In this document: positions 26,301 through 38,400 of the stretch, piece after piece
How the letters are laid out: the number at the start of each line of letters is the position of its first letter
Numbering within the stretch: position 1 is the first letter of the stretch
Origin: Gavia stellata
Taxonomy: Eukaryota; Chordata; Aves; Gaviiformes; Gaviidae
DNA: 64,000 bases
Direction of reading: 5' to 3'
NCBI RefSeq assembly: GCF_030936135.1
Contig: NC_082618.1
Span: forward strand, 6,483,034 to 6,547,033
The notes under the pieces: generated by a model
Told to the model about the DNA's origin: nothing
Seen by the model: the letters and a program-made list of their open reading frames with translations, nothing else
Database searches by the model: none
Translations under genes and position numbers: made by a program

Positions 26301-29300
26301 GCATGCATGTACACACCGCAGCAATGCATCGTTTGGCAAAGGCTTCTCCTGAGGAGTCTAAACACCTTGATCTTTGAACACGTACTGGTGCGCATACATG
26401 AATGATGAAGTATTGAAGTGCCCGACAATATTATAAGCTGTTAGCTGGTGTTAGATTTCGAGGACAGCCAGTGTTGGAGGCCATTTGAAAAGGGACGGTA
26501 CCTCTGAAGTATCTCCAGACGCGTAGACATTGACCTGTTGGTCTGTAAATGCCTGCGTGGGAGAGCTGGGGCTGTGCACTACAGCATCTGCGTTCTCCTG
26601 AAAACCACCCACAGGTCCAGTAAACCAGGGGGAAACTCTTCAGAATCAGTTTAAATATGCATTAAAGATGCCCTTTAAATAATAATAAATTCCAAGCTTT
26701 AGTTCTTCAAAGCCGTAGTTCACTACTGTATCACAGACTGGAAGATCGTGCATGTTAACTGTCACTTCTCACTTTAATGCATGAATGTGCTGCATAAACA
26801 TAGATGGCTGCTAGGAGAGGCTGTACGTCAAGTAATAATCATGCAAGATTCCCCCCCCCCCCAAAAAAAAAAAGTATGTTCAAGTTCCTTTACTCATTGT
26901 ATTATTATTATACTTTAATTGTATGTTTTTATTATAAAAGTGCATTTGTTACTGTTTCATATGCCCTTTTAAACATCTGTTGTATTTTTAGGAGTGTTGT
27001 ATTATCGTGCTTTTCTGTGCTAAAACACAAAGATCAGCTCAGATCATTAGTCATGCTGCTGTTATGTGGTCAATGTTAATGTTTTGAGCTTCTGAAATTT
27101 ATGAAATAAGCATTGCTGGCATATGACAGCTGTTTTCTACTTTGGTTTTAGAATTATTTGTATTTAAGTAGGGTGTAAGATTAATATTTTTTGGCTGCAG
27201 AGCTATTGCCTGAATGTTGTGGTTTGAATTTAATGAAAATACTTGTTTGATCACATCTTCAAAAAAATAATTTTTTTTTAATGTCAATGAAATTTTCTCC
27301 CTCATGCCCTTTATTTTCTATTTTAATGATCAAAGTGTTCTAATGGATATTTGTGAGATCTTGTGCTTTCTTGATGGAAAAAGTAGAGCTAATAGCTGTT
27401 TGGTTAAAATGAATCCAGAAAAGCTGTGAGTCTGGGTGAGCTTAATGATGGTTCTGAATGTATCTGGGGTTTTGCCACTGGCTTCAGTGGTGCTAAACAG
27501 TCTCCCTGCATATTAAAGCGTTTTGTGTTTAAGTACCAACATCAGACAAATTCTACTGACTTCTCCTTGTAGGCAGAGGAGAATGGAATTTGAACCATTA
27601 AACAAACAAATGCAACACAGTTCCTATCTAAAATCAAAACAAAAGAAGCTAATATTGATTGAAGTGCTTCTGGGCTAAAGGCACGGGACTGCAAATCTGA
27701 ATGCATGAAACTGCTTTCTGTCTGCCTTAGAGTGTGGATAGGTAATCAGAAGTGTTTGAATTATTGTAAATTAATGAATTATCACTTGTCTTTTACACTG
27801 CAATAAGTAACCATACCTTTACAACTCAGGCACTGATTGAGGGTGGTGGGGTTTTTTTGGCATTTTCTGTATCTTTGCTACCTTGCTGTTCGTGGTCATG
27901 CAAGTCTTTGTGGGACTGTGCAGTGAGTCAAGTCAAAAAGGACTCGGGGAAAAAGAGGTTGGTTATCTTTACAGTCCAGCTCAGTCCCCACCTGGTTTGC
28001 TGCATGGTGCCCAACAGTTGTAGAAACACAACAGAAAGGTAGATTTGCATGGGAACAGAGATGAAGATACATTTTTTTTGCTCAAAGATAAATGTGTAAA
28101 ACTATGGCCTCAGCCCATTGTAATAATGTTTGAAAAAATGCATTGGCTTAAAACGTGTGGGTTGCAGAGAGTACGTGTGACCGAGTGGTTTGAAGATGAT
28201 TTTTTTTTTTAACTTTGCATTTGCAGTGGGCTAAAAGAATAAACAAGTTATTGCCATTTGGCTGATGGATTGTAACTTCTTAGGTATGATAATTGTTCTT
28301 GTGGTCGTGTGCTCATAGCAAGAGTCTGTGATCTTTGACGAGTTGTTCGCCCTTTCTGTACAGCGTTTAACAAAGCAACAGTGCATGTTAGTTAATGCTT
28401 GTACAGTAATGATCTAAGGTCCTCTGCCTTGCCACCTTAGACTAGAAATGGCAACATCAGTATGTGTAAACACACAAAGAAGTTCTGTATTTAAAATACC
28501 CAGGTTATCATGGTGAATAAACCACGCTGCAAACCCAGTCAGAATTATTCTTGGCAGTGACTTTTCATCCCTAAACTATCAGGAATGCATTTGCCTCCTA
28601 CCAGTCATTTTGGGGGATCCTCAAATTATATAGTAATGTGGATTGTTTTACGCTTTGCTTTTAAACAGGGCAGAAAAGCTCCAGTTGCTTAACCACAGGC
28701 CTGTGACGGCAGTTGAAATACAGCTGGTGAGTAACAATGCTCCTGACTGTCCAAAGCTTAAACGAAAGCAGCTTTAACCTTGAAGATCAATTGAATAATT
28801 ACTTTCTCATGGTCAGTGATTGAATGTATCCCTTTATGCACATCTATACATTCATGGTTTCAAATCCACTCTGCTTCCTGAGAGCTCCTTAGAGACTTGC
28901 CCATCTTTCTCTCAGGCAGATTCTCCACCTCTGTTTGCTGCAGTGTCACATATTGAAAATGCCCAATGTGGTCATTAAAGGTTAGTTACAGTATTACAAC
29001 TAAGAATATATTTAACCTGAGTCTTTTTGCTGCTGCTCTGTAATCAAGTACTTCACTTTTTGACAGCTGTGATGACACGGTTGTTTTGATGGCAGGCTTT
29101 TATGTTATAGTAAAACCAAACATGCTAAAAAGGAATGAGTAATGACTGATACAGGATTTTGAGCAGAGGTGCAGAATGCGAAATGGATATAACCAGACTT
29201 TCTGATGGAAAGTAGCCATTATCAATCTGTTAAGCACAATTCTGATGTAAAGAGGGATTGTCACTGAATAGAAATAGATGGTTATATTCTCTGAAGTATG

Positions 29301-32300
29301 TCCTTAGGAATACAAAATCCTGTGGTAATAAAAAGATTATTATAATAAGGCTATTCTTTTAATAAAGATCTCTTACATTAAGAACATCTGGTTACAATCT
29401 TATCCTGAAACCAAACTGTAGTAACAGGATCATACTTTGCTGCAAAAAAGGGGAGGATTAAAGAGGTACCAGTAGGACTATTTTCCTTTTCCGTTATAAT
29501 GCTGAAGGCGTCTCATGAAAGAATGCTTCTAGCTGAGGAATTAATACTGTGTTTTGTGATTGAAGAGATCAGTGTCAGTCATCAACCCAACAAAGAGCAT
29601 TAAGGCTTCATGAGTTTTGCTTAGGAAGTTAGTCATAAGCGATGATGTAGAGCCTGTCTAATACCTTTGTTAGCTTCATGTGCTTAGACACAGATGTATT
29701 ATATTCCCATATAGGCCATATACTGTCTTTTTTTCCCTTTTCTTCTTTAAGCGCAATAATCTGCTGCTGCTTTCAGGTGACTGTGATTTTTGTCTGTCTT
29801 TTCCCTCCTCCCCTCATTATCCTACGTAGTTCCTCATTATCTTATCTATCCATAAAATACTGAAAATAGTTTTGCTCCTGTGTCATGTTTGAAGTCCAGG
29901 AGGCAAGTATAAGAAATCTGGGCCTTTATATTAGAAGTCACGTTTCTGTAGAGTGTTGTACTTTAGATATTCCAGGGTTTGTCATGTCAAGTTAGATAAA
30001 ACTCATTGCTAAAACTTACAGAATACAGATAGGAGATTTGAGTTCAGTGTCAGCCCATTATCGATAGGTAACCCTTCTCTAATGATCAAAAGCAACCTGT
30101 GAAAAATGTAATATTCATACATTTGGGGACTAGCCTGAATTTGTATCATCACAGAAGTATTGGGGATGCAGTTACTTCTGTTCCATTGCGATACCCCTGT
30201 AATTCCCGGGGCAAGTTTCTCCAAAACTAGTATTACGGTAAACTAGGTTGACTGGATTGTGTTAAATTCAGCCTCCCCAAATTGCAGTACACTTACTCTT
30301 TCATCAAAGCACTTCAAAGTCTTTTGAGCTCAATAACTGCGAGGAAACTGCAGGCCATTTTTGTTAGTGAAATACAGAGACAAGCAGCAATTATTTTGCT
30401 GTTCGATTGCTGTCTTGGATCATTTTGGTTTCTGGTGAGGAGGGGGGAAAGACACTCTAGCAATGCAACCTCTTTGAACGCAGAAAATCTCTGTCTTCTC
30501 TGAGCATCTGTGAGTATAAAATGATGCAGAGCCGTGGAGGATACCAGCATTTTCTTCTTTGATGTCGGTAGGGAGAAGATTACCCGTACACAGATTTTGT
30601 GCGGGCAAGTCAATTCACTGCAGTTGATGGATGAGAGACAACCTACAGAGAAGTGAATACTAGGTCTAAAATTGCCTCGATTCTCTCTTCATTGAACTTG
30701 CCCCTGCCACTCAAAAGCTTTGAGTCACTTCTGGAATTGAAATCAGAAATAAATGATGATGAAAACTCCTGACCACTTCATATAATGTAGGCAAATCAAT
30801 CTTATTTTTTAAAAGCCAGCTTTAAACAAAAGGCCAAACAAGCCATCTCTCTCTCTCTCACTTGCTCATATAGTTTTGATGTCTCAAACTTTTGTTGAGT
30901 GCTGCCTGTCCATGGAATGGAGTCAAATTTACCTGATAGGCTTTTAGTAGCTGTTGTGAGAGGATAGTTATATTTACTACTGCTTGTTGCTTTTTTGCCT
31001 TTCCAGCTTTGTGTTTTTTTACTTTCCCTCTATAAAATTCCCTGTCTTTAGTTGTATGTAAACAATAAATCAATTTTGATAAAATTATATTTAAGCTAAA
31101 AAGCAAATTTATGTTGTGATCTTTTGATCTCAAGTTCTTTTGTAAGTCTTTATGCATAAATTGCTATATTGTTCATATTTGTCTTTCCGGACTGTGTGCC
31201 AGGATTTATTTTCAAACAACAATAGCAACAAAAGGAGCATGAAATTCTAATTCATATCCCACAGGGTAAAACACTGTACACATCGCGGCTATCTTGACCT
31301 CCTGTTTTAATCTTTAACATATGTTGTTCCTGGCTCAGTGATTCACAAAGGAGGGAAAAAAAAGACAGTGATGTTGATCTAACCATGACAGTGGTCCAGC
31401 TTTACTTAATGCTGAACCATGAGGGGTTTGAAGATTAAGCATCATATTTTCTAATTAACAATTGTTCTACATTCTTCTTTCTGAATGGAAAAGTAGACTT
31501 TAATTCTGTGCTTTTTAAAACTAGATTTCAGTGTCGGAGAGCTTTGTACCTCGTGATATGTGCTCTGCATAACCAGCCTGGCAGGTTGTCTTTTATTGTT
31601 GAATAGAAAATAATAATGTAAACTATTCTTCCGGAAAATGGAAGATGTTAGAGGATTTAAACATTTTATTTTCCCCACAATATATTTTTGCTTCCCGCTT
31701 TGCATACTTGGTTAATTATCTCTGAGGGACATTAATCCAATCATTCAGTCTTTTACTTTATTTCTTTTTTATGTGCTTTTTTTCTATTAGCATGTTAGTG
31801 CTGAACAATTTCAAATTACTGCTCAGAGGAGGAAATAGCAGTCAGTTTCTCATAAAATATGTACCTCCTACACTGGAGTTAAATTATGTGCTTGATAGCT
31901 TTGGAAGTGATCAGAACCCCGATTTCCTTTTTTACTGTAGTTTACTGATTATTTTTAAATAGAATTCTTAGCTTATTATTCAAATAAACAATAGCTTTTA
32001 ACTCACAGATTGTTCTGTGATGCTGAGGTTTGTTACCCATCAAATGTTACTTATAACAGTTTCCCAGTTCTTTCAGAACTTTTTAGGGTTCTTCACAGTG
32101 TGGCTTTATTTATTCTTCAACATTTGCAGTATATTGTCATGTCTCAGGAGGCTAAATGAAATAAATATTAGCACTGAAAGCTTAAAAGAAGCCCAGTGAG
32201 GATGATGAAGTCTCTTATACTTTGCTTTTACTTGGGTAAGCAGAAAAGATCAGGTATGGTTATAAATAGGGAAAGCATGTTCCTAAAATGTTTGTCCTTG

Positions 32301-35300
32301 TTTCACAGAGTAAAAAAAAAAGAAAAATCTGGACAAGTATGCATGTATATATAGGTCTATGTTCTTATCTTGTGCTTATATGTGTACATGGCACTATGAA
32401 CATACAGATTTGCACATTCATTTTATGAATAAACATTTTAATCTTATCTTGGTAGTCAGGCTAGCTGTTATCTTCTGATTTACCTTCTTGGTAAATAAAA
32501 TCTGTAAAAGCCTCTGAAAATTACTTTCTGCCATGAGAATTTATCAGCAGGTTTTAATGTGACTTACTGCTTGATGTAATTCTGTTATTACATTTGGATT
32601 TGGTAATTATGGTTGTTTTGTTCCTCTGAGAAATTCATACATAGTGCTCAATTAAAAAAAGCTACTGTTAAAATGTGCAGCTGGGAAAGGCTGCATGGCA
32701 ATAAAATATTCCACATACACATTTGTTTAATAAGCACAGCTCTGGTTCCCAGTAGCGGTTACGTTACTGAGCAAGGCATCTGCCAGTGTTTAATTCTGCA
32801 GTTGACAAGCGATTTGTCTTTTCATTCTCTCGTAGCAAGGTTCAGTGATGGATGTTGGGTGCATGTTTCATTTTGCTGCGTTAGAAAGCCCATGTGTAGA
32901 TGTATCTGGACAGGCAGAACAGAATTAGCATCCTTTTCTTGATGTACTCTCCATTTAGTAAATGTTTGCTAATTTTAGGCTTAAAGTCCCGTTAAGTTAG
33001 TTGGACCTCTCAAGTACTTGAAATTAAGTCAATACATGAGCTGTGGCTTAAGGATTGTAGGCACAAGGTGCTTAAGCAGGTGACAAATTGGTTATTAGAC
33101 TTCTAAATAAAGGTAGCATCACTCTCAAAGGTGAGCAGTACAGTGGCTTCAGCTGCCTTCTGAATAATTCATATATATTCCACAGTTCTGAAGATCTGGC
33201 TGTTTTGTGAATACATTTCTCAATAAAGTAAGAAGCAACTCTAGGTACTCAGGCTTGAAAAGTATATACTAGCTGCAGGGGGAACAGGTCTCCTTTTTTT
33301 TTAGCTGTAAGAATTTTATGCCAATTAAGTTACCAAATAAATTTTTCCCACTTCTTTCCTTGATTCCTTCTTTGGTCATCTTGTAGATTATATTGTTTAG
33401 AGCACTAGCTGGGGGGGGAAAAGCAATGTGAAAATTGCTTACTGCGTGAATATATTGCAGTGAGAGTTTAATAACTAACTGTTACTAGTTTGAGTGACGT
33501 AGAAGTTATTACTGAGGCCTGACTTGACTGAGTTGATCTTGACCACGTAGTTGCATTTCGTAGAAAATACATACTGTGTATATGTATGAATGGCATTGAT
33601 ATACTATAGCATTTGCTACAAAACCGCTGTAGTTGTTTTGGGATAGTATAGGCTTGAATGCTGAAAAGCAGTAATGACTTGGGAATTATTTATGAGAAGC
33701 AGCATAGCTGACGTGGCTTACTGCCTTTCCCTTGTGTTCATTTCAAGCAAAGCCTTGCTTTCAGCCTTGAGAAGGAGACATGCTTGTCTTGCTGCACATC
33801 AGCGTGCTTTTTATCTATCAATTGTGTTACTGTAACATTGTCCAATTCTGTTACTTGCACAAATCCCTGAATATTGAAAATACACAGTTCACTGGAGCTT
33901 TGGTTGATGATACCCTGCACTTTGCACATGGCATCATCTGTGAGGATAATCTATTTCCATTTGGTGTGTGTGGCACTGCCAACATAAACATCTTATGTCA
34001 TATGCTTATTAAAAACATTGGCATTTTTGTTTTCCTTAGTATAAACTTTGCATTCCTGACTGCTTATGGTTTGAATCTGTTGCTTGAGCAGTTTCAGCCA
34101 ATTGCAAGTTAGAGGTTAGCAAGGCTTTTTGATAGATATTTTTTCATATATTGGTGAAATTCATGCAGGAAAAGTAGCTACTTAAAGACCATTGTTTCTT
34201 TTTGCCTCTTAGGCTTTTTCTTATGTGTAATTTCTCTTCTGAGCATCGTAACATTATCTCCTAGTACGATCAGCAGCAAAAGTATTTTGTCTTTCAGTTG
34301 TACATCAGAAGACTGTGCGAACATCTGTTGAATGTAGAATAAGCCTCTGAGTGACCTTCTGTTTCCCTTGATACCTGTTTTCCTTTAGGACAGTTTAATT
34401 TGTCTCTTTGTCTACAGGCTCTCTGTGCTTAATTTTTGAATTTTTCCTTTTGACATGCTGCTTTGCTGCTTCCTAATTGCTTATGTTTTCAGAAGTTGCT
34501 GCTCAGGCTGTTTCCCTGAAGAGTGAAAAAAATGGATTTTTATAGCTTAGGCTTTTGATCCTTTGAACTCTTGAATAGTATCACAGCAAAATAGCACTGA
34601 AGCATCAACTTGAATAATGAGCTGTCCATCCTGCCAAATGCAGATTTTTGTCTATCGGTAATTCCTGGTGTGAGAGCTGGCGGTGGGGATGCATGGCTCG
34701 GAGGCACCGAGAGGGGAGCCGTTGATGAACACAGTTGAAGGAATTACCACTTCCCTCTGGCAGAGACTACAGATCTGTCAACAGAAGGGAATTTGGAGCT
34801 GCTTTACCCGCTCCTCAGTTCAGTATCCAGCATCTTTAAAGAAAGATGCTTTTCTTGACAGTTTAATGAGACATCAGTTACAGCACCAAACCACCTGTAA
34901 CACGAGAGACTATTTTCTTTCGTCAACTTTCTGGTAAAGAGTGATTTCTTCAACTGCCGGAGCAATCACCAGAGCTCATCTGTCAATGTCCCGAGTCTAC
35001 CTGCAGTTTGTCAGTCTTGCAGGCTTCCACGTTGAGCCGGTACAAATGACATCACCATGATTGTTCATACTGGGAGTTGGGTCATTACTCATTCGGCACT
35101 CAGGAGCATGGAAGAAGCAGTGATTAGACACTCACGTAACTATATTCTGCCTTAAATGCAGAAGCTGAGAAGAGTTGATGCTGATCTAGAAATCACTCTC
35201 TGTTACCTATTTAAGTTCTGATCAAATCCTTGTGTTTAACTCTGGCTACCTGAAGCAAGCACCTAAGGAGAAAGTGTTTGGAGAAGAAAGGGAAAGGAGA

Positions 35301-37251
35301 TGTATTGGGAGGAATAAAATGTAAATGGGGAAGAGGGGTGGACTTCACGTGATCCAACATATCAAATCTAAACCAGGCAAGGTGCCATTTTTCTGAAGAT
35401 TGGAAAGCAGTGGGATGGTAACGAATGCAGGACACATTGCCCACTAAGAGATACATCACTCTGCCTTAAGTGATGCTGCCTGTCCAAAGCACATGGGCTT
35501 TTTCTTTGTACAGTTCCTGCTGCTATGGGGCTGTCACCTTTAAAATTCAATGTACCAGTAATTAACACTATAATCCAGTCCAAAAACCAGGCTGATAATC
35601 CTCTGCAAAACTTAGTAGCATAGGTCATCTGTAGAGTAATGGCTTTGTCAGCAGTATTGGCAACAAAGAGTGTATGTACGCACTGTAACATACTTCGTTG
35701 TGTAATGTTGATGCTCCAAGGTATGCTAGTCAAGCTGCTGAGGTGATCACCTCTGAAATGCAGCCTAGCAGGCAATTATCTGATACCACTTCAGTAGCTG
35801 CAGCCGTTGCTTAGACAGAAGGGTAACGTTAGGAGGATTTTTAGTGTATTTTAACTCGTAGTGTATAGTATAGCAGCTGGCGGTAATGAGAGCCAGGGCT
35901 GTTTTTCAAGCCAGGGTCCTACAGTAGTTCTTGAACTAACTGTAGTTTGAAAGCCACTCCACAGAGAATTTAATCCTTTGATCAGGATGGTCCCCAGAAA
36001 CAGTCATTTGCAAATGGATATTCACTGTCTGCCGTTTGCTACATGAGTGGATTCTAGCGTGCTCACTTTCCTCTCATCAAGGATCTGTGGATAATGGCTG
36101 ATGAAAGATGATCAGATTATGCAAAGAGAGTGCATAAGACATTGAAGAAAAAAAAAGTTAATTGAATACACCACTCTGCTTTTTAGAAGGCAAGATGCAT
36201 CTGACTAGCTGACAGTTTATAGCTAGAACTGATTAAACCTGCATTGACTTGGAACCATAATTAATATAAATCACTGCTCTTCAAAGGACATTTTAAAGGA
36301 CTTTGTATAAAAAAGAAAATCTCAAACTCCGCAATCCTAATTGGTTTCATTTGCGTTTGAAGAGTTCATTTGGCTTCCTTTTCCAGTCCTCTGACAAGCT
36401 TTTCCTTTTAACAGCTGCCTATAAATTAGGGCAGTTGTTTTTACTAGTAGCAGTGATATAAGAGTTCCCACAGCTCCGCAGTGAGAGCAGGTCCCTAATT
36501 AATCTTACAGAATTTTATTGTTGATTTGTGACAGCATGTTTTGTGTTGCTCAGAGCTTTTATATTCAGGAATCTTACAATCGAAGTAAATTCCAATAAAG
36601 TATGGCTGCTGTAGGATTAGATGGCTTCTTTTATGGCCTAATTACTTACAGTCCAGGTGCTGGATAAGATATGAAGGTTCAGGTAACCACTGTCAGGTTA
36701 TCTCATTTCAGTTCTCGCATGAAAGCACAGGAACTTAGAAAAATAGCTCTGGAAGGTAGCTCTGCACGTGAGCTAAATGAAAAGCCTGGCTCAATATACT
36801 GATGTGTAGGTTAAGAGAGGCTATAGGAGAAACCAGGGAGGAAAGCCTGGTTTGCGTGTGTGGCTTTCCTTGTTGTAAAGAAAGCATGGTTTCATTATGG
36901 GGTGCCAGTTGTCGTGGTTAACAATGGAGCTGCTCTTTCTTTTTTTAAATAAGAGTTCCACTTTGTGAAGTGCTTTTGTAATGAGCTCAGACTATGACTT
37001 GCATCCATTGAGAACAGTATTTCCCAATTAGTTGAATCCTTCTCTTTGGAGCTGAGGAAGGAAGTACGGATTTAATGATTACAATGGATTGGTTTTTTGA
37101 CCTGCAGATGGTAGAAGAAAGCGAGGAAAGGCTAACAGAAGAGCAGATTGAGTCACTTCTCCAGACAGTCACCAGTATTCTTCCAGGGGATCCAGAAGAA
37201 CAACAGAGAGACTCAGCAATGGCAACTGAAGAGAAAGGTGACCAAGCGTAG
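5349..37251 (+). CDS. CRCP: CRCP: DNA-directed RNA polymerase III subunit RPC9 (CGRP-receptor component)
   Basis: The six exons join to 441 nt (146 residues plus stop): 5349-5356, 8875-8911, 12263-12361, 15582-15676, 28669-28726, 37108-37251. The product is the Rpb4-like subunit (yeast Rpc17). With RPC8/POLR3H it forms the Pol III stalk used in initiation on tRNA and 5S genes. The mammalian orthologue was also described as a CGRP-receptor coupling protein. Recognition rests on near-identity to human CRCP from memory: start MEVKDAN, then VFQLLTDLK, KESGKNK, SSGQQNLNTI, TLKYISKTPCR, AEKLQLLNHRPVTAVEIQL and MVEESEERLTEEQIE. The length is close to the human protein (about 148). The N-terminal part is Rpb4-like and the C-terminal half an HRDC-like helical fold. 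The last about 20 residues are acidic, Gln-rich and diverged from human. All introns are GT-AG with matching phases. No frameshift or internal stop is present. Confidence 0.97.
5457..5585. repeat. Degenerate tandem repeat, GTGTGTGGATATCTATATGG type
   Basis: About 26-bp units of the form GTGTGTGGAYATCTATATGG plus GCSTGC recur at 5476-5501 and 5555-5580. Partial copies lie between and before them. The array is at the downstream edge of the CRCP CpG island, inside intron 1. Confidence 0.8.
6292..6342. repeat. Two-copy duplication of an AT-rich 20-mer
   Basis: TATTATCATTAAATCTTCTA (6292-6311) recurs with one base missing at 6324-6342, 32 bp away. It is a local duplication within CRCP intron 1. 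Confidence 0.75.
8875..8911 (+). CDS. CRCP: CRCP coding exon 2
   Basis: This 37-nt exon follows the acceptor TTTTAG and ends TTTGAG|GTAAGT. It encodes the end of Val3 and then KDANAALLSNFE. Human CRCP has KDANSALLSNYE here. Confidence 0.95.
8912..12262 (+). other. CRCP: CRCP intron 2
   Basis: This is a 3.35-kb GT-AG intron, AT-rich throughout. It ends in a long T/C tract before exon 3. A 98-codon open frame on the minus strand (9257-9553) resembles no family I recognise. No repeats of note are seen. Confidence 0.92.
12263..12361 (+). CDS. CRCP: CRCP coding exon 3
   Basis: This 99-nt exon (33 codons, phase 0 at both ends) follows a strong polypyrimidine tract ending CCCCCAG and stops at TATGAA|GTGAGT. 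It encodes VFQLLTDLKQQRKESG and onward to NTIMYE. This is the first part of the Rpb4-like domain. Confidence 0.97.
12362..15581 (+). other. CRCP: CRCP intron 3
   Basis: This is a 3.2-kb GT-AG intron of phase 0. It contains a 15-base C homopolymer (12588-12602) and a 12-base A run near 15419. It also holds a 24-nt segment with microexon-like borders (15253-15276), described under findings. Confidence 0.92.
12588..12602. repeat. C15 homopolymer
   Basis: There are fifteen consecutive C residues about 225 bp after CRCP exon 3. The complementary strand is G15 and could form a G-quadruplex. The length is likely variable and difficult to sequence accurately. Confidence 0.9.
15582..15676 (+). CDS. 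CRCP: CRCP coding exon 4
   Basis: This 95-nt exon follows the acceptor TGTTGCAG and ends ACCAA|GTAAGT. It encodes TLKYISKTPCRYQSAETV through GHKLT plus two bases of a Lys codon, which the first base of exon 5 completes. Confidence 0.97.
23871..23975 (-). mobile_element. MIR-type SINE relic, antisense
   Basis: The run GGAAACTGAGGCACAGA, then a CTTGGCCAGGGCC region, then CAGCTAACAGTGAGAGCCAGGAC lines up in order with the reverse complement of the MIR core. In that consensus GAGGAAACTGAGGCACAGAG is followed by TTGCCCAAGGTCACACAGCTAGTAAGTGGCAGAGCC. It is strongly diverged and truncated. The match is from memory of the consensus. Confidence 0.65.
25051..25125 (+). mobile_element. MIR-type SINE relic, sense
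   Basis: The sequence CCTCAGTATTACTGTCTGTAA followed by AATGGGAATAGTGATCCTTACTACTTTATA corresponds to the MIR core CCTCAGTTTCCCCATCTGTAA, then AATGGGGATAATAATA and a CCTCAT-type region. It is truncated at both ends. It lies in CRCP intron 4. Confidence 0.65.
28669..28726 (+). CDS. CRCP: CRCP coding exon 5
   Basis: This 58-nt exon follows TTAAACAG and ends CAGCTG|GTGAGT. It encodes the rest of Lys and then AEKLQLLNHRPVTAVEIQL. This is the most conserved block of the protein and is identical to the human residues as I remember them. Confidence 0.97.
28727..37107 (+). other. CRCP: CRCP intron 5
   Basis: This is an 8.4-kb GT-AG intron, AT-rich, with a (CT)6 run at about 30848. One weak MIR-like match is possible at 35874-35925 (GAGAGCCAGGGCTG then CCAGGGTCCT), too diverged to assert. 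No exon or RNA gene is recognised. Confidence 0.9.
37108..37251 (+). CDS. CRCP: CRCP coding exon 6 (terminal)
   Basis: This exon has 144 coding nt after acceptor CCTGCAG and encodes MVEESEERLTEEQIESLL to a TAG stop at 37249-37251. The 47-residue tail begins as conserved HRDC-like helices. It ends in a diverged acidic segment (about PEEQQ...TEEKGDQA) that differs from the human C terminus. Confidence 0.97.
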   Translation: MVEESEERLTEEQIESLLQTVTSILPGDPEEQQRDSAMATEEKGDQA

Positions 37252-38400
37252 GAGGCATCTAGACCAAAGCTGGCAACAATTTCAGCAGAACCAGCTAATA
37301 TTTTTCTGTCTTTTACTTGATACCAGTTTAATCTTGTATTGGACATCGTTGTAAAACACGTTACAATTTTTATTACTCAGAGGTGATGAGGGAACCAATT
37401 GTTCCCAAGAAAGCATGGAAAAGGACACTATTGTTTTGGCATTTTGTCATAAACGGGGATGGTAGTAACCGAGTTTGTAATGTAGCAGTCCGAGAAACTA
37501 TGGGTCACAGAATCTGAAGCTTTTGTATTTTTTCCATTACCCATGTAACAGCTGTACATTTGAATAGGCTTATATACAGCTGGAAATGTTTTAATTATCC
37601 AGCAGTACTATAATTATAATTGTTTTCATATGCTTTTGAATTGCCCAACTGGTTTTCAGAATATGCTCTACAATACAAAGCCAACTTCTGAAGCTGTTTG
37701 TGAAAAGGGCTGTTTTCAGGGATCAGAACACAGAGTAATGTACAAGAACTGCTTGGTATCTGGCCAGACAATTTCAAGTAGGCTGTTGGCACCATGGAAG
37801 CGAGAGGATCCGTTGGTAGGGTAACCGTTCTCAAGGATGTCTCACAGTCCGTACTTGACAAAAGAGAGATCCAGATCATCAGCTAAATCAACATATTGCC
37901 ACTGAAATCAGCTGAGTTGGACCAGTTTATAGCAGCTGAGGTTCTGGACTGTAACGTTAAAGCTCTTGGTAATAAAAACAGAAGAACGTTTAGGTGTGAG
38001 GTGTATATTTTCCCTTTGAACGTTTGTTCCGATATTTATATATAGACAAATCATGGTCTTGTGAACGTGCTGTTGACCGTGGAATAAATGAGTGAGTCAA
38101 CACTGAATGAAGTCCTAATCTGGTTTAGAAGAATGAGAATCAGTCCTGGCTGAAGCAGAATTTTCTGTGTACTGAGCTTTTGTCTGATTAAAGATTTCAG
38201 GATCAAGTATTTAATGTTGAAAGCACTGATGATTAAATAAATTTTTGTCTATGTATACATATATATACATAAAGTCATGAGTTACACATGGCACTGGTTT
38301 TATACTATGACTGCAGACCATTCTTCTGTAATTATTATAATGTGCTGGAAATAGAAATAAAGTTTGAAGTACATCCTGGGAATTTTGTGACTTATAAACA
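37252..38400 (+). other. CRCP: CRCP 3' untranslated region
   Basis: About 1.1 kb follows the stop codon without a splice signal. AATAAA hexamers occur at 37971, 38083, 38236 and 38356. The last has a TGTA element 16-19 nt upstream (38337-38340) and a GT-rich region after it, which makes it the best distal cleavage site. The earlier ones could give shorter isoforms. A 64-codon frame at 37630-37824 inside the UTR has no support as a gene. Confidence 0.7.
38356..38361 (+). promoter_or_regulatory. CRCP: Probable CRCP polyadenylation signal (AATAAA)
   Basis: This is a canonical hexamer with an upstream UGUA element and downstream TTTTGTG. It is the last of four hexamers in the 3'UTR. Cleavage would fall around 38375-38390. 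Confidence 0.6.

Larger units (their letters stand above)
15677..28668 (+). other. CRCP: CRCP intron 4
   Basis: At 13 kb this is the longest intron, GT-AG and AT-rich. It contains two ancient MIR-type relics (about 23871-23975 and 25051-25125) and a C12/A11 run near 26851-26873. The scattered open frames of 60-118 codons have no splice or homology support. No nested gene is recognised. Confidence 0.9.

Noticed and set aside
37630-37824. 64-codon frame inside the CRCP 3'UTR
   Set aside because: It lies downstream of a clear stop codon, has no homology and shows no separate promoter signal.
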